This document shows positions 9,384 to 19,222 of a DNA stretch of 64,000 nucleotides, one piece after another. Source of the stretch: Marinilabiliales bacterium (lineage in GTDB: Bacteria > Bacteroidota > Bacteroidia > Bacteroidales > ML635J-15); assembly GCA_002869385.1 (NCBI GenBank), contig PKTB01000021.1:124001-188000 (forward strand). Reading direction: 5' to 3'. The notes under the pieces are model-generated. The model made no database searches, had not been told where the DNA came from, and worked only from the letters and a program-made list of their open reading frames with translations. A program made the position numbers and the translations under genes. Every line of letters begins with the position of its first letter. Position 1 is the stretch's first letter.

Positions 9384-10820
9384 ATGCTGAGCAAAATCTA
9401 TAATATAATGCCTTTATTTATTAAGAACATGATGATAGAAATACATCGTGATTTTAGATTGCTCAATTTTTTTATTTTTAAGCGACCAAGTACAAAAAAC
9501 TGTAAAGAAAATAAACACCAAGTTGACAAATACCAGCAATCCAGAAAATATGGTCCATTAAAAAAGATTTGTTATGCTCCGTACACAAGTATATTTTTTG
9601 CTCGTAATGGAAAGGTTTCACCTTGTTATGCTAGCTACAACAACAAATCAGACAATATCCAAAACTCAAATATCAAGGATATATGGTTTAAAGGGTCAAT
9701 AGCTGATATTAGAGCTGAACACAAAAACTGTGATCTTGATACAACTTGCGAATTTTGTAAAACCCTTATCATACAAGATTCTTTTGGGAGTATGCTGACA
9801 AATAAATACGATCATTATGCATTTTCCAAAGGCAAATACCCCAGAATAATGGAATTTGAATTATCTAATAAATGTAATTTATCATGCATTATGTGTGATT
9901 CAAATCTATCCTCTTCAATAGAATCAAAAGACTGTAATAGTATTTCTGGAAATCAGTTTTATGATAATAATTTTATTAAACAACTGGATGAATTTATACC
10001 TCATCTCCAACTCGCTGAATTTACAGGTGGTGACCCTTTTATGATAGAAGAGTACTATAATATTTGGGATAGGATTAATGAAATAAATCCAAAATGTCAA
10101 ATCCTAATTACCACAAATGCAAATACGATGAATAATCGTATTGAAAAGCTATTGCAGAAACATAAGAATATTAATTTTAATGTTTCTATTGATTCTTTGG
10201 AAGAAGAGAACTATGCTAATATAAGACGTAATGGAAATCTTAATATTGCATTAAAAAACATTGACAAATTTCTCGAATACACAAAAGAGAACAAAACAAA
10301 CTTAAATATTCTTGTTTGCCCCTTGACTGTTAACAGACACGAACTACATAATTTTATTGATTTTGCGAATGAAAAAGATATCTGTGTATATTATCATACA
10401 GTTGTAAAACCAAAAAATCTTTCGCTTAAATATCTCAATAAGCAAGAACTTGAAAAGACAATACGATCTCTTGAAGATTTTTCAGCAATTCAAAAAACAA
10501 AAAAACAAAAAACAAATTTCAATAATTTTCAAAATCTGCTAACATTACTTAGAAACTGGCTTAATGAAGATAATTTGGAAGTGAATCCTAAGCCAAAAAT
10601 GCTTGACGAGTCTTCTGCCTTGGAAATATTAAGCTTAAAGATTAATAATAAGCATGAATTAAATAATAAGCTTGTAGGTCTATTGAACGAAATAAGAAAA
10701 GAAGAAAAATATATTTTCATACTGAACAAACTCATTGATGTTGATGATAAGGTTTTTGCAGAACATTTAGAGGCAAAAGATATTGAAGAGATAAAACAAA
10801 TTTGTCTGGACTTAAACTAA
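9384..10820 (+). CDS. Radical SAM protein with N-terminal Cys-rich twitch-like domain (copy 1)
   Basis: 478 aa. The AdoMet [4Fe-4S] motif CxxxCxxC appears as 'CNLSCIMC' near residue 170, followed by a GGE-like 'TGGDPF'. Upstream of the barrel is a cysteine cluster ('CYAPYTSIFF', 'CYASY', 'CEFCK') that resembles a SPASM/twitch auxiliary-cluster domain placed before the radical SAM core, as in twitch-domain radical SAM proteins. The C-terminal 130 residues are Lys/Asn-rich and not recognised. The next gene is a paralogue 6 bp downstream, so the two probably form one operon. The substrate is unknown, and no precursor peptide gene is visible beside them. Confidence 0.75.
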   Translation: MLSKIYNIMPLFIKNMMIEIHRDFRLLNFFIFKRPSTKNCKENKHQVDKYQQSRKYGPLKKICYAPYTSIFFARNGKVSPCYASYNNKSDNIQNSNIKDIWFKGSIADIRAEHKNCDLDTTCEFCKTLIIQDSFGSMLTNKYDHYAFSKGKYPRIMEFELSNKCNLSCIMCDSNLSSSIESKDCNSISGNQFYDNNFIKQLDEFIPHLQLAEFTGGDPFMIEEYYNIWDRINEINPKCQILITTNANTMNNRIEKLLQKHKNINFNVSIDSLEEENYANIRRNGNLNIALKNIDKFLEYTKENKTNLNILVCPLTVNRHELHNFIDFANEKDICVYYHTVVKPKNLSLKYLNKQELEKTIRSLEDFSAIQKTKKQKTNFNNFQNLLTLLRNWLNEDNLEVNPKPKMLDESSALEILSLKINNKHELNNKLVGLLNEIRKEEKYIFILNKLIDVDDKVFAEHLEAKDIEEIKQICLDLN

Positions 10821-10826
10821 AAAAAA

Positions 10827-12269
10827 TTGATAAAGCATAAAATTTTTGATAGCATAGAAGCATTTAAACGTTTTTCGAAAAAAACGAAAAATACAATTCG
10901 CTATGGTAATCTGGACAAACACATTAATCCGATGTTTGGCAATGCTGATAAGTTAAAAGCATACAACCGAAGTAGTGTAACAGGACCAGAGCCTTGTGTC
11001 TGTCATGCCCCTAGTCGTAGTTTGTATTTTGATCTGCATGGAAATGCAACAGCTTGTTGCTTTAATCGTGTACATATTTTAGGTAAGTATCCAGAGAATA
11101 GTATTGATGAAATTATAAATAGTGAGAAGCGGAAAACGCTGCAAGCGGAACTTTGTAGACAAAACTTTATGTATGGATGTCAGCATTGCCATAAGCTTAT
11201 TGAAGCAGGCAATTTTGATGGTGTTGAAGCTAGACTATATGACCCACTTAAAGACCAAGGCACAAATCCTTCCGAGATTATTTTTGAACTTGATAACACA
11301 TGTAATCTTGAATGCACTATGTGTCATGAAGGGTTCTCAAGCAGTATTGCTAAATCGAAAGGATTAGATAAAATAAAAACACCATACGATAAAGAATTCT
11401 TAAAACAACTGGAAAAGTATATTCCAAATCTAAAGGTTGCCAAATTCCTTGGTGGAGAACCTTTTCTAATAAATATCTATTATGAGATCTGGGATTTAAT
11501 TATTAAAATTAATCCCAAATGCAAGATTAATCTTCAAACAAACGTAACAGTTTACAATAAAAAGGTAGAATCATACTTAAAGAAAGGGAATTTCTACATT
11601 GGGGTATCAATAGATTCACTCCAAAAAGACACATTTGAATCGATTAGAAAAAATGCAAATCTAGATTTAGTATTGGAGAATCTTGATAAGATAATTGATA
11701 TCTCAAAAAAGAAAAACAATTATGTTAATCTGTCGGTTTGCCCAATGCAGCAAAACTGGAAAGAGCTTCCCGATCTGGTTAATTTCTGTAATAAAAAAAA
11801 AATATTTATTTATTTCAATACTGTTTATACAGAAGGGTTTGCAATTTCTCAAATGAGCGAAGAAGAATTGCTAAAAATTAAGACTCATCTAAACACATCT
11901 AAAATATCAGGGAGAGGAATAATTGCAAAACGTAACATTAGATTCTTCAATAATCTTAAGACTCAAATAGAAAGTTGGTATATAGAAAAATATAATGAAG
12001 GGCTATATTTCAAAAAACGTCATTTATACTCTTCTGATAAAGTAAAAGAAGTAATTATCAAACTAACAAAATCTAATAAACATACTCAGGAAATTATCCA
12101 TAAGGTATTCAATTTTGAAAATAGAGACTTCCTTATATCTGACGAAGCATTAAAAAATATTGAATCACTTAATAGTGAAGAAATAATTACAATTGCGAAT
12201 ACAGAGACTGTAGATCAAATTCGCCAAAGGATTTTTCAGTTTATTGAAATTGGTAGGTTTGGTGAATAA
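10827..12269 (+). CDS. Radical SAM protein with N-terminal Cys-rich twitch-like domain (copy 2)
   Basis: 480 aa, a divergent tandem paralogue of the preceding gene with the same layout. It has an N-terminal cysteine cluster ('CVCHAPSRSLYF', 'CCFNRVH', 'CQHCHK'), the radical SAM motif 'CNLECTMC', a GGE-type motif 'LGGEPF', and 'SIDSLQKDTFESIRKN' matching 'SIDSLEEENYANIRRN' in copy 1. The predicted start is TTG, 6 bp after the stop of copy 1; there is no ATG nearby upstream. A hairpin with a T-run lies just past its stop, oriented mainly for the opposite gene. The function is unknown; two related auxiliary-cluster enzymes side by side may act on the same substrate. Confidence 0.72.
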   Translation: MIKHKIFDSIEAFKRFSKKTKNTIRYGNLDKHINPMFGNADKLKAYNRSSVTGPEPCVCHAPSRSLYFDLHGNATACCFNRVHILGKYPENSIDEIINSEKRKTLQAELCRQNFMYGCQHCHKLIEAGNFDGVEARLYDPLKDQGTNPSEIIFELDNTCNLECTMCHEGFSSSIAKSKGLDKIKTPYDKEFLKQLEKYIPNLKVAKFLGGEPFLINIYYEIWDLIIKINPKCKINLQTNVTVYNKKVESYLKKGNFYIGVSIDSLQKDTFESIRKNANLDLVLENLDKIIDISKKKNNYVNLSVCPMQQNWKELPDLVNFCNKKKIFIYFNTVYTEGFAISQMSEEELLKIKTHLNTSKISGRGIIAKRNIRFFNNLKTQIESWYIEKYNEGLYFKKRHLYSSDKVKEVIIKLTKSNKHTQEIIHKVFNFENRDFLISDEALKNIESLNSEEIITIANTETVDQIRQRIFQFIEIGRFGE

Positions 12270-12302
12270 AAAAACGGCCATCCATTATTTAATGGATAGC
12301 CA
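12268..12302 (-). terminator. Intrinsic terminator between convergent genes
   Basis: The stem GGCCATCCATTA / TAATGGAT(A)GCC with a 2-3 nt loop is followed on the minus strand by a T7 run. It ends the FISUMP transcript and overlaps the stop codon region of the plus-strand radical SAM gene. Confidence 0.7.
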
Positions 12303-12326
12303 TTTCACTAAAACAAAACTATATAA

Positions 12327-13904
12327 CTAATCTTTAACACATCTTACAGAAAATCCTCTTGATTTATCTGATGTCCCTAAATTCACTCCGGTGCTGCTAT
12401 ATGTCCAAGACATTTTATAAGCATTTGTTGCACTAGTTTCATCTGCACCCCAAAAATATGTTTCTTATCCTGGATTATCAGTAAAACCTCTCATAAACGA
12501 CGCTGGTCTTGCACTAAATCCTGAACTATTATTTAATTGTGTTTGGTTACCAACAGTACCAGGAGTACCAAATCCATCGAACCATAATTCTTCACTAGAA
12601 AGCGATTTAGCTATATCAGAGCCACTTCCACCATATCCAAAACCATTATCTTCTAACCAAGTAAATAACTCTTGCCATTCTACTGCAGTAGGGACATGCC
12701 ATCCCTCAGGACATAGTATGCCGGTATTTACAGCTTCCCAGTTATATAAATTACCATATATTTCTTCGTTATCAGGATTATGCATTGCTTGACAATAAGC
12801 TGCATCTGTATTTGTATTCCATGTATCATTATCAGTAATGTATTGTATATCTACATTATTTCTATATCTTGTTGTTCTAAGATTTTCCTGCATCCATACT
12901 TGTGAACCAAGAGTTATAATATTATAAACATTACCTGATGCATCTCGTACTTTCATTCCAGTTTCAACTTCAAGGTCTTCAATTCTTGATAAAAGCTCAT
13001 CAACATACTCTTTTGGTACTGCATCGTATTCGTTTACAGGAGTTGGCACAGTAACAGTTCCAGTAAAATTCTTTGTCCCTGCAATATCTTGGTCATCAGT
13101 TAGATTTACAAGGTTAGAATAATCAGGAGAATAATCAGAAGGTAAATATAAACCACTGTGATCTCCCCACGCATAAGCTGTTGACCAATCATTTATATCA
13201 TCATTTGTGATTGTGCTTGCAGGAGCCATTGTATATACTGGGTCTGTTTCTGAGTAATCAGATGGCAAATATAAACCACTATGGTCTCCCCAAAGATACG
13301 CTTGATTCCAATTTGCAATATTTACATTTGCAATTGTACTTGCAGGTGATGCGCTATATAATGGGTCTTCTTCTACTAATTCCGGAGTGTAATCAGCCGG
13401 CAAATATAAACCTGCATGGTCACCCCATGAATAAGCAGATGACCAATCATTAATATCATCGTTTGTAATTGTGCTTGCAGGAGCCATTGTATATACTGGA
13501 TCTGATTCATCATAGTTCTCTGCATAGGTTGCAGATACAGCCATCGGCACACTTAAAAGTTGACTTGTTCCCATTAACTCTTCATCTACTGTAACTTCAA
13601 AGAAGTATGTGTCTGCACTCCAATCAACAACGCTCAAATCTTCAACTGAACCAATTTCCAATGTTACCAACCCAAATGCATTTGTTTCTGCTTCATGATA
13701 TTCTGCAAAGACCTCTGTTCCGTCAACTGTTCCTTGTAAAATTCGAATATCAATGTCAACCAGTGTATTTACCAGTGGGTTTCCTAAGTTATCTCTAACA
13801 ACAGCCTGATAATTAAATTTTGCTGTTTGTGATATTGCAAATAATGCAATGAATTGTAATGCTACTACAATTGCCAATGTTTTAATTTTCATAAGATTTT
13901 TCAT
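12327..13904 (-). pseudogene. FISUMP (TIGR02145-type) secreted protein with tail-fibre-like repeats, interrupted by in-frame TAA
   Basis: 526 codons if read through the TAA at 12465-12467 (codon 480); the track ORF stops there. After the stop the frame continues 'ETYFWGADE' ... 'GFSVRCVKD' and ends in TAG at 12327. This is exactly the expected C-terminal end of a Fibrobacter succinogenes major paralogous (FISUMP) domain, which begins near residue 318 ('MKVRDASGNVYNIITLG') and includes 'CPEGWHVPTAVEW'. A signal peptide covers residues about 8-26. Residues about 133-259 hold three copies of a 'W..AY.WGDH.GLYLP.DY' repeat like those in phage tail-fibre or Bacteroidota surface proteins. It sits 19 bp downstream of a small T9SS gene. 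Surface display is likely; the role is unknown. Confidence 0.8.
13128..13508 (-). repeat. Three imperfect coding repeats of about 130 bp
   Basis: Each copy encodes DPVYTMAPASTITN-type, W..AY.WGDH and GLYLP.DY segments. Copies 1 and 3 are nearly identical and copy 2 has diverged. The repeat could expand or contract by recombination. Confidence 0.7.
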
Positions 13905-13923
13905 GATTTCTATTTTTTAATGT

Positions 13924-14400
13924 TTATTTCTTTACGATTTTATATTTTGCTAATAAAGCTCCAAACTCATCAGTGAGGTTAAGTAGATAAGTACCTGTTG
14001 AGTAATATGATAAGTCCAAAACAACTTCGCTATCATTAAATTCTTGTTGATAGACTAACCGTCCGGACATATCAAATAAAGTACATGTTAATCCATATCC
14101 CCCACCCTGAATATTTACAAAGCGTGTTGTAGGATTAGGAAAAACCTGTAGGTCAAAAGAGGTTTGCAGTTCATTATCAATTCGGGTAATAGTTGCCGAT
14201 GTTTGATGAAATCCCTGAGTTAGAATGTAGTTGTCGGACTGGAGCATACTTATTACCGGCTCACCAATTGTCCACGAAATTTGATAGTTATCTGTCGCAT
14301 AATCTGCTCCTGAAGAACCTATCACCTGCAAATTATTCTCCTGAGCCATTAAAACTCCTGAAAATAAAATTGCGATTGTAATTAATAATGTCTTGTTCAT
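13924..14400 (-). CDS. Small T9SS type A sorting-domain protein
   Basis: 158 aa. A signal peptide ('LLITIAILFSGVLMAQ') is followed by a short mature region with 'YQISWTIGEPVI' and 'ILTQGFHQ', a pattern common in small Bacteroidota proteins encoded before surface-protein genes. A T9SS type A domain follows ('LQVFPNPTTRFVNIQGG' ... 'LLAKYKIVKK'). The downstream FISUMP gene starts 19 bp after its stop, so the two are probably one operon. The function is unknown. Confidence 0.75.
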   Translation of the reverse strand: MNKTLLITIAILFSGVLMAQENNLQVIGSSGADYATDNYQISWTIGEPVISMLQSDNYILTQGFHQTSATITRIDNELQTSFDLQVFPNPTTRFVNIQGGGYGLTCTLFDMSGRLVYQQEFNDSEVVLDLSYYSTGTYLLNLTDEFGALLAKYKIVKK

Positions 14401-14434
14401 AGTATTAAATATTAAATGTTTTAATCTTTGTGAA

Positions 14435-14442
14435 CAAAACTA
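14435..14442 (-). promoter_or_regulatory. Bacteroidota -7 promoter element
   Basis: The minus strand reads TAGTTTTG 34 bases upstream of the ATG at 14400. It is a candidate promoter for the T9SS/FISUMP pair. Confidence 0.4.
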
Positions 14443-14643
14443 TAGCCAAAACCATCTGATTACAAGCGGTTTTGAGTTAACGGTAGAGGTGAGTTAGTAA
14501 ACGGTATGAAATGTCTTTGAGTTCAATTATAAAGAATAAGAAAACGAGTCTACTATTCTAAATCTTACAAACACGCAATCTGCAAGTATAATACTCGTAG
14601 TCGTTACTAACCGTTAATAACGACTAAGAAATTATAATTTCCC

Positions 14644-16290
14644 TTATAATTTATTTTGTTTAAGTAAAATCTCTGCTTTTGTTACAGCATCATTAAAATT
14701 ATCAAAAATATTCGCCTTTCCAACTAAAAAACTAATTCTTGATTTATCAAGTTCTTTTCTCACACTAGGTTGAACTCCAGAAAGAAGGATATGCTTTTTA
14801 CCGGATTTTAGCTGATTGAGCACTTCTTTAAAGTTATGTATTCCGGTTGCATCAATAAAAGGGACGTGCCTCATTCTTATTACAAGAACCTTGGTATTTG
14901 AAGCATGATTCTTTAATACTTCGCTATAGTGTTTAGCTGCACCAAAGAAAAAAGGACCACTAATTTCATATACTTCTAATCCTGAAGGCAAAGAACCATA
15001 GTTCTCCAAGATTTCAGTGTCCTTATCTTTTAGAACAGCCTGACCGTTATCTGCCATACGTTTCATAAATAAAACAGCTGACAAAACAACCCCAACTTGT
15101 ATCGCAATAGTCAAATCTAAAAGCACTGTTAAAAAGAATGTTGTCAACAAAATAATAATATCAAACGCCGAGCCTTTGAGTATAGAGCGGAAAGATCTCC
15201 ATTCGCTCATATTATAGCTTACTAATATTAGAATTCCTGCTAATGCAGACATTTGTATCAATTTAGCAAAATGTCCAAAAAACAACACAATCATCAATAG
15301 TGTGATGGCATGAACAATACCAGCTACCGGAGTTCTACCACCATTTTTAATATTTGTTGCTGTACGGGCGATTGCACCTGTTGCAGGTATCCCTCCAAAG
15401 AAAGGAGTTATAATGTTCGCTATTCCCTGCGCAATCAGTTCTGTATTACTTCTGTGATTGCTACCAATCATTCCGTCTGCAACAACTGCAGAAAGAAGTG
15501 ATTCAATAGCTCCAAGCAATGCTATGGTTAGCGCTGGAGCAAAATACACACTTATATTTGACAAGTCAATTGAAGGAATATCAAAACTAATGTTACTCTG
15601 AATATCCCCGAATAGTGTTTCAATTGTTGTAACTGGAAGTTTGAAAATAGCAACAATTGTAGTTGTTAAAATTATGGCAACAAAAGTTCCCGGAATTTTA
15701 TTTGTAATTTTCGAGAAAAACTGAGCAATTAGGATTGTCACTACAGTAATTGTAAGCGAAATATAATTTATACTATGAATAGATTTATAATAGACATACC
15801 ATTTATCTATAAACTCTGTGGGTAGTTTTCCTGTTTCAAGTCCTAAAGCATCTTTAATTTGCGTGGAAAATATTACCAAAGCTATACCGCTTGTAAATCC
15901 AACAATTAAGGAATGAGGAATGAATTTAAGCAAAGAACCGAGTTTAAGAAAACCAAATGCTATGAGCATTATTCCTGCCAATATTGTAGATATAATTAAA
16001 CCATTTATTCCGTATTGAGATACAATACCAAAAACAATAACAATAAATGCACCTGTTGGTCCTCCAATCTGGACTCGACTCCCTCCAAAAAATGAAATTA
16101 AAAAACCTGCTACAACTGCTGTTATCAGACCTTTTTCAGGTGATACTCCTGAGGCAACAGCAAAAGCAATAGCCAAAGGTAAAGCAACAATACCGACAAT
16201 AATACCGGCAAACAAGTCTTTTGTAAATTGCTGTTTAGAGTAACCTTTTTTGATTACAGAAAACAGTTTCGGTCTGAAAATTTCCTTCAT
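14644..16290 (-). CDS. SulP-family inorganic anion transporter with STAS domain
   Basis: 548 aa, the usual length for bacterial SulP carriers. The N-terminal region holds many hydrophobic helices, with the family-typical 'GGSRVQIGGPTGAFIVIV' near residue 70 and 'PATGAIARTATNIKNGGRTP' near residue 300. The last ~110 residues form a STAS domain ('VLVIRMRHVPFIDATGIHNF'). Substrates of the family include sulfate and bicarbonate; the sequence does not decide which. It is a single gene, with the lysine-locus terminator about 160 bp upstream of its start. No internal stops. Confidence 0.88.
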   Translation of the reverse strand: MKEIFRPKLFSVIKKGYSKQQFTKDLFAGIIVGIVALPLAIAFAVASGVSPEKGLITAVVAGFLISFFGGSRVQIGGPTGAFIVIVFGIVSQYGINGLIISTILAGIMLIAFGFLKLGSLLKFIPHSLIVGFTSGIALVIFSTQIKDALGLETGKLPTEFIDKWYVYYKSIHSINYISLTITVVTILIAQFFSKITNKIPGTFVAIILTTTIVAIFKLPVTTIETLFGDIQSNISFDIPSIDLSNISVYFAPALTIALLGAIESLLSAVVADGMIGSNHRSNTELIAQGIANIITPFFGGIPATGAIARTATNIKNGGRTPVAGIVHAITLLMIVLFFGHFAKLIQMSALAGILILVSYNMSEWRSFRSILKGSAFDIIILLTTFFLTVLLDLTIAIQVGVVLSAVLFMKRMADNGQAVLKDKDTEILENYGSLPSGLEVYEISGPFFFGAAKHYSEVLKNHASNTKVLVIRMRHVPFIDATGIHNFKEVLNQLKSGKKHILLSGVQPSVRKELDKSRISFLVGKANIFDNFNDAVTKAEILLKQNKL

Positions 16291-16450
16291 TTATAAACAA
16301 ACTAAAGTAAAGAGATATTAAAATAAATTTTAGTTAAAATACGGATGCAAAATTAGAAAATTATTTATCTAAAATTTTCTAAAAAATAAGTTTAACAACA
16401 CAACTGTCAACATTAAACAACTCAATCAGAAATAGATTCTAAACACACAT

Positions 16451-16479
16451 AAAAAAAGCACCCATAAAACTGAGTGCTT
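16451..16479 (-). terminator. Intrinsic terminator of the kamD-kamE-atoA-thiolase operon
   Basis: The minus strand reads AAGCACTCA-loop-TGGGTGCTTTTTTT, 23 bases after the thiolase stop. Confidence 0.65.
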
Positions 16480-16501
16480 AAATATTTAGAATAATATTGG
16501 A

Positions 16502-17707
16502 TTATACATTACGTAGGATAATTGCAGTACCCATTCCACCACCAATACATAATGATGCAAGTCCAAATGTATTATTTGCACGTTTCATTTCGTGAATAAG
16601 AGTTACTACAATTCTGTTTCCTGATTCTCCGATTGGATGACCAAGCGCAATTGCACCACCATTAACATTACATTTTTCTTCAAAGAATTTTGAGTCAACA
16701 CCATGATCCTCTGATAATTGTCTCATCACACCAAGTGATTGAGCTGCAAATGCTTCGTTTAATTCAAGAACTTCAATATCTGTTAACTTCATACTTGCTT
16801 TGCAAAGTGCATTTTTGATGGCAGGAACCGGTCCCATTCCCATAATTGATGGGTCAACACCACCTTGTCCAACAGAAACAATCTCAACCATTGGAGTAAG
16901 GCCAAGTTCTTTAACCATTTCTTCTGAAGCGACTAAAACAAATGAAGCACCATCGTTAATTCCAGATGCATTACCTGCAGTTACAGTACCTTCTTTCTTA
17001 AAAGCAGGACGCAATTTTGCTAGTTTTTCAGCATTAGAACCTCTGTTAAGATGCTCATCAGCATCGAAAGTAATAGTTTCCTTACGCATTTTAATTTCAA
17101 CTGGAACTATCTCATTTTTAAATTTACCTGCATCCTGTGCTGCAGCAGCTTTTGCTTGAGAATCTGCTGCAAAAACATCTTGTTCTTCACGTGTAAGGCT
17201 ATATTTTTCAGCAATGTTTTCAGCAGTAATACCCATATGGTAATCATTAAATGCATCCCATAAACCATCTAAAATCATATGATCCATAGAAGTGATATTA
17301 CCCATTTTATGCCCTGAACGAACTTGTCCCGGCATTAAATAAGGTGCATTTGACATATTTTCTGTTCCACCAGCTAAGATAAGTTTTGATTCACCTGCTT
17401 TTATTGCTGTATATGCATTTGAGATTGCTTTCATTCCAGAGCCACAAACCATATTTAATGAATATGCAGGAACTTCTTCAGGAATACTAGCTTTTATTGA
17501 GGCTTGACGTGCAACTCCTTGACCTTGACCTGCTGATAAGATATTTCCTACAATAACTTCATCAAGTTTTGATTGGTCTATTTTAGTTTCATCTAAAATG
17601 TTTTTTAATACTTTACTTGCAATTTCAGGAGCTCCCATTTTTGCTAATGAACCACCAAATTTACCAATTGCAGTACGTTTTGCTGCTACTATATATACTT
17701 TGCTCAT
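16502..17707 (-). CDS. Acetyl-CoA acetyltransferase (thiolase)
   Basis: 401 aa, the full length of biosynthetic/degradative thiolases. Cys88 in 'NMVCGSGMKA' is the acyl-accepting nucleophile. The C-terminal 'NVNGGAIALGHPIGESGNRI' supplies the active-site His and 'SLCIGGGMG' the second Cys. It cleaves acetoacetyl-CoA with CoA into two acetyl-CoA, the last carbon step of lysine fermentation. It is the last gene of the kamD-kamE-atoA block (55 bp after atoA) and is followed by a clear terminator, which supports this role over fatty-acid degradation. No internal stops. Confidence 0.92.
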   Translation of the reverse strand: MSKVYIVAAKRTAIGKFGGSLAKMGAPEIASKVLKNILDETKIDQSKLDEVIVGNILSAGQGQGVARQASIKASIPEEVPAYSLNMVCGSGMKAISNAYTAIKAGESKLILAGGTENMSNAPYLMPGQVRSGHKMGNITSMDHMILDGLWDAFNDYHMGITAENIAEKYSLTREEQDVFAADSQAKAAAAQDAGKFKNEIVPVEIKMRKETITFDADEHLNRGSNAEKLAKLRPAFKKEGTVTAGNASGINDGASFVLVASEEMVKELGLTPMVEIVSVGQGGVDPSIMGMGPVPAIKNALCKASMKLTDIEVLELNEAFAAQSLGVMRQLSEDHGVDSKFFEEKCNVNGGAIALGHPIGESGNRIVVTLIHEMKRANNTFGLASLCIGGGMGTAIILRNV

Positions 17708-17762
17708 AATAATAGAATTATAATCCCATAGGGATATGATTATTGTAATTTAAATTTTTTGT

Positions 17763-18422
17763 TTAAGATTTCATCTCACACAAATCATCTGAGATGATTA
17801 ACTGTGCTTCTGTTGCTGCCTGAACCTCTTCAACTGTAAACATAGGATTGATTTCTCTTAATTCAATTCCTTGATCCGTTACCTCCATTACACCCATTTC
17901 GGTCACAATAGAGTTTACCTGACCTTTTGCTGTTAAAGGAAGATTACATTTGTTTAGAATCTTATTATTTCCTTTTGCAGTATGTTCCATTGCAAGAATC
18001 ACACGTCTTGCACCTGTTAAAAGGTCCATTGCTCCACCCATGCCAGGAGTAAGTTTTCCAGGGATTGACCAGTTTGCCAAATCACCTTTCACATCAACTT
18101 GCATTGCACCAAGAACAGTTACATCAACGTGTCCACCTCTAATTATAGAAAATGATTTTGATGAATCAAAAGTCGAAGCTCCTTCAAATGCAGTAATATA
18201 TCCACCACCGGCATTTAACATATCTTCATTTTCTTCTCCTTCCGGAGGTGTTGGTCCCATTCCTAATAGACCATTTTCTGATTGTAATGTAAGATTTACA
18301 TCATTTGGTAAATAATTAGGAACTAAAGTAGGTAAACCAATCCCTAAATTTACAACGTCTCCGTCTTTAAGTTCAAGAGCAACACGTTTTGCGATAATTT
18401 CTCTTATTTGATGTTTATCCAT
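17763..18422 (-). CDS. atoA: Acetoacetate CoA-transferase, beta subunit
   Basis: 219 aa, the B-subunit length of two-subunit class I CoA-transferases. 'SENGLLGMGP' carries the catalytic Glu (residue 49) that forms the glutamyl-CoA thioester. It exchanges CoA between acetoacetyl-CoA and an acid such as acetate or butyrate. Its partner alpha subunit (atoD) is not adjacent but about 15 kb away at the other end of the locus (33532-34182), an unusual split. It lies 11 bp downstream of kamE in one transcript with kamD, kamE and thiolase. Confidence 0.88.
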   Translation of the reverse strand: MDKHQIREIIAKRVALELKDGDVVNLGIGLPTLVPNYLPNDVNLTLQSENGLLGMGPTPPEGEENEDMLNAGGGYITAFEGASTFDSSKSFSIIRGGHVDVTVLGAMQVDVKGDLANWSIPGKLTPGMGGAMDLLTGARRVILAMEHTAKGNNKILNKCNLPLTAKGQVNSIVTEMGVMEVTDQGIELREINPMFTVEEVQAATEAQLIISDDLCEMKS

Positions 18423-18433
18423 AATGATAAGTT

Positions 18434-19222
18434 TTATTTGTTTAATCTTCTGTGTAATTCTTGTGCAACATAGCTAGCCACATCATTTGCATATGAGTTC
18501 ATACTAAAGCCTGCGTCATAACCAAGCTCTTTTGCAAGCTCATGAGATATTCTCGGACCACCACAAATCAAAATCACTTTATCTCTCAATCCTTCTGCCT
18601 CAAGTAGTTCTACTAATTCAATCATATTTTTAATATGAACATCTTTTTGAGTTACAGTTTGAGAAACTAAAAGAGCATCTGCTTTCAACTCAATAGCTTT
18701 AGCGATAAAATCTTCATTTGTAACTTGAGAGCCCATATTTAAAGCTTCAAACATTTCATATCTTTCGATTCCATAATGTCCGGCATAGCCTTTCATATTC
18801 ATAATAGCATCGATACCAACAGTATGTGCATCTGTACCGGTACTAGCACCAATAACAACAATCTTTCTACCTATATTTTCTTTAATAAAGGTATCTGTTT
18901 CTTTCATATCCCATGATGTTGACTCAACTTTTGGCACATTAATAGCCGTATAATCCACATCATGAGTGCACGAGCCATAACAATTAAAAAAAGTATAACC
19001 TTCGGTAAGTTCTTTGTAAAAAACTACCTGAGGATTCTCAAATCCCATTTTCTTCATTAATTGCTTAGCTGCTTCAATCGATTCGTCATTACATGGAACA
19101 GGCAAAGTAAAACTAAGTTGAGTTTTACCATCATTCATTGTATCGCCGTATGGCTTTACTTTTTTCAGATCCAAAGTTTGATCGAAATCATTCTTTTCCA
19201 TTGAATATAATCCACCACTCAT
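18434..19222 (-). CDS. kamE: Lysine 5,6-aminomutase, beta (cobalamin-binding) subunit
   Basis: 262 aa. The base-off cobalamin motif DxHxxG is seen as 'DAHTVG' (residues 131-136). Lys144 in 'MNMKGYAGHYG' matches in number and context the Lys that binds PLP in the Clostridium enzyme. With KamD it moves the terminal amino group of D-lysine or beta-lysine by an adenosylcobalamin radical mechanism, giving 3,5-diaminohexanoate from beta-lysine. Its ATG overlaps the kamD stop by one base (TAATG), so translation is coupled. A strong Shine-Dalgarno GGAGG lies 9 nt upstream inside kamD, which is unusual for Bacteroidota. Confidence 0.95.
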   Translation of the reverse strand: MSGGLYSMEKNDFDQTLDLKKVKPYGDTMNDGKTQLSFTLPVPCNDESIEAAKQLMKKMGFENPQVVFYKELTEGYTFFNCYGSCTHDVDYTAINVPKVESTSWDMKETDTFIKENIGRKIVVIGASTGTDAHTVGIDAIMNMKGYAGHYGIERYEMFEALNMGSQVTNEDFIAKAIELKADALLVSQTVTQKDVHIKNMIELVELLEAEGLRDKVILICGGPRISHELAKELGYDAGFSMNSYANDVASYVAQELHRRLNK

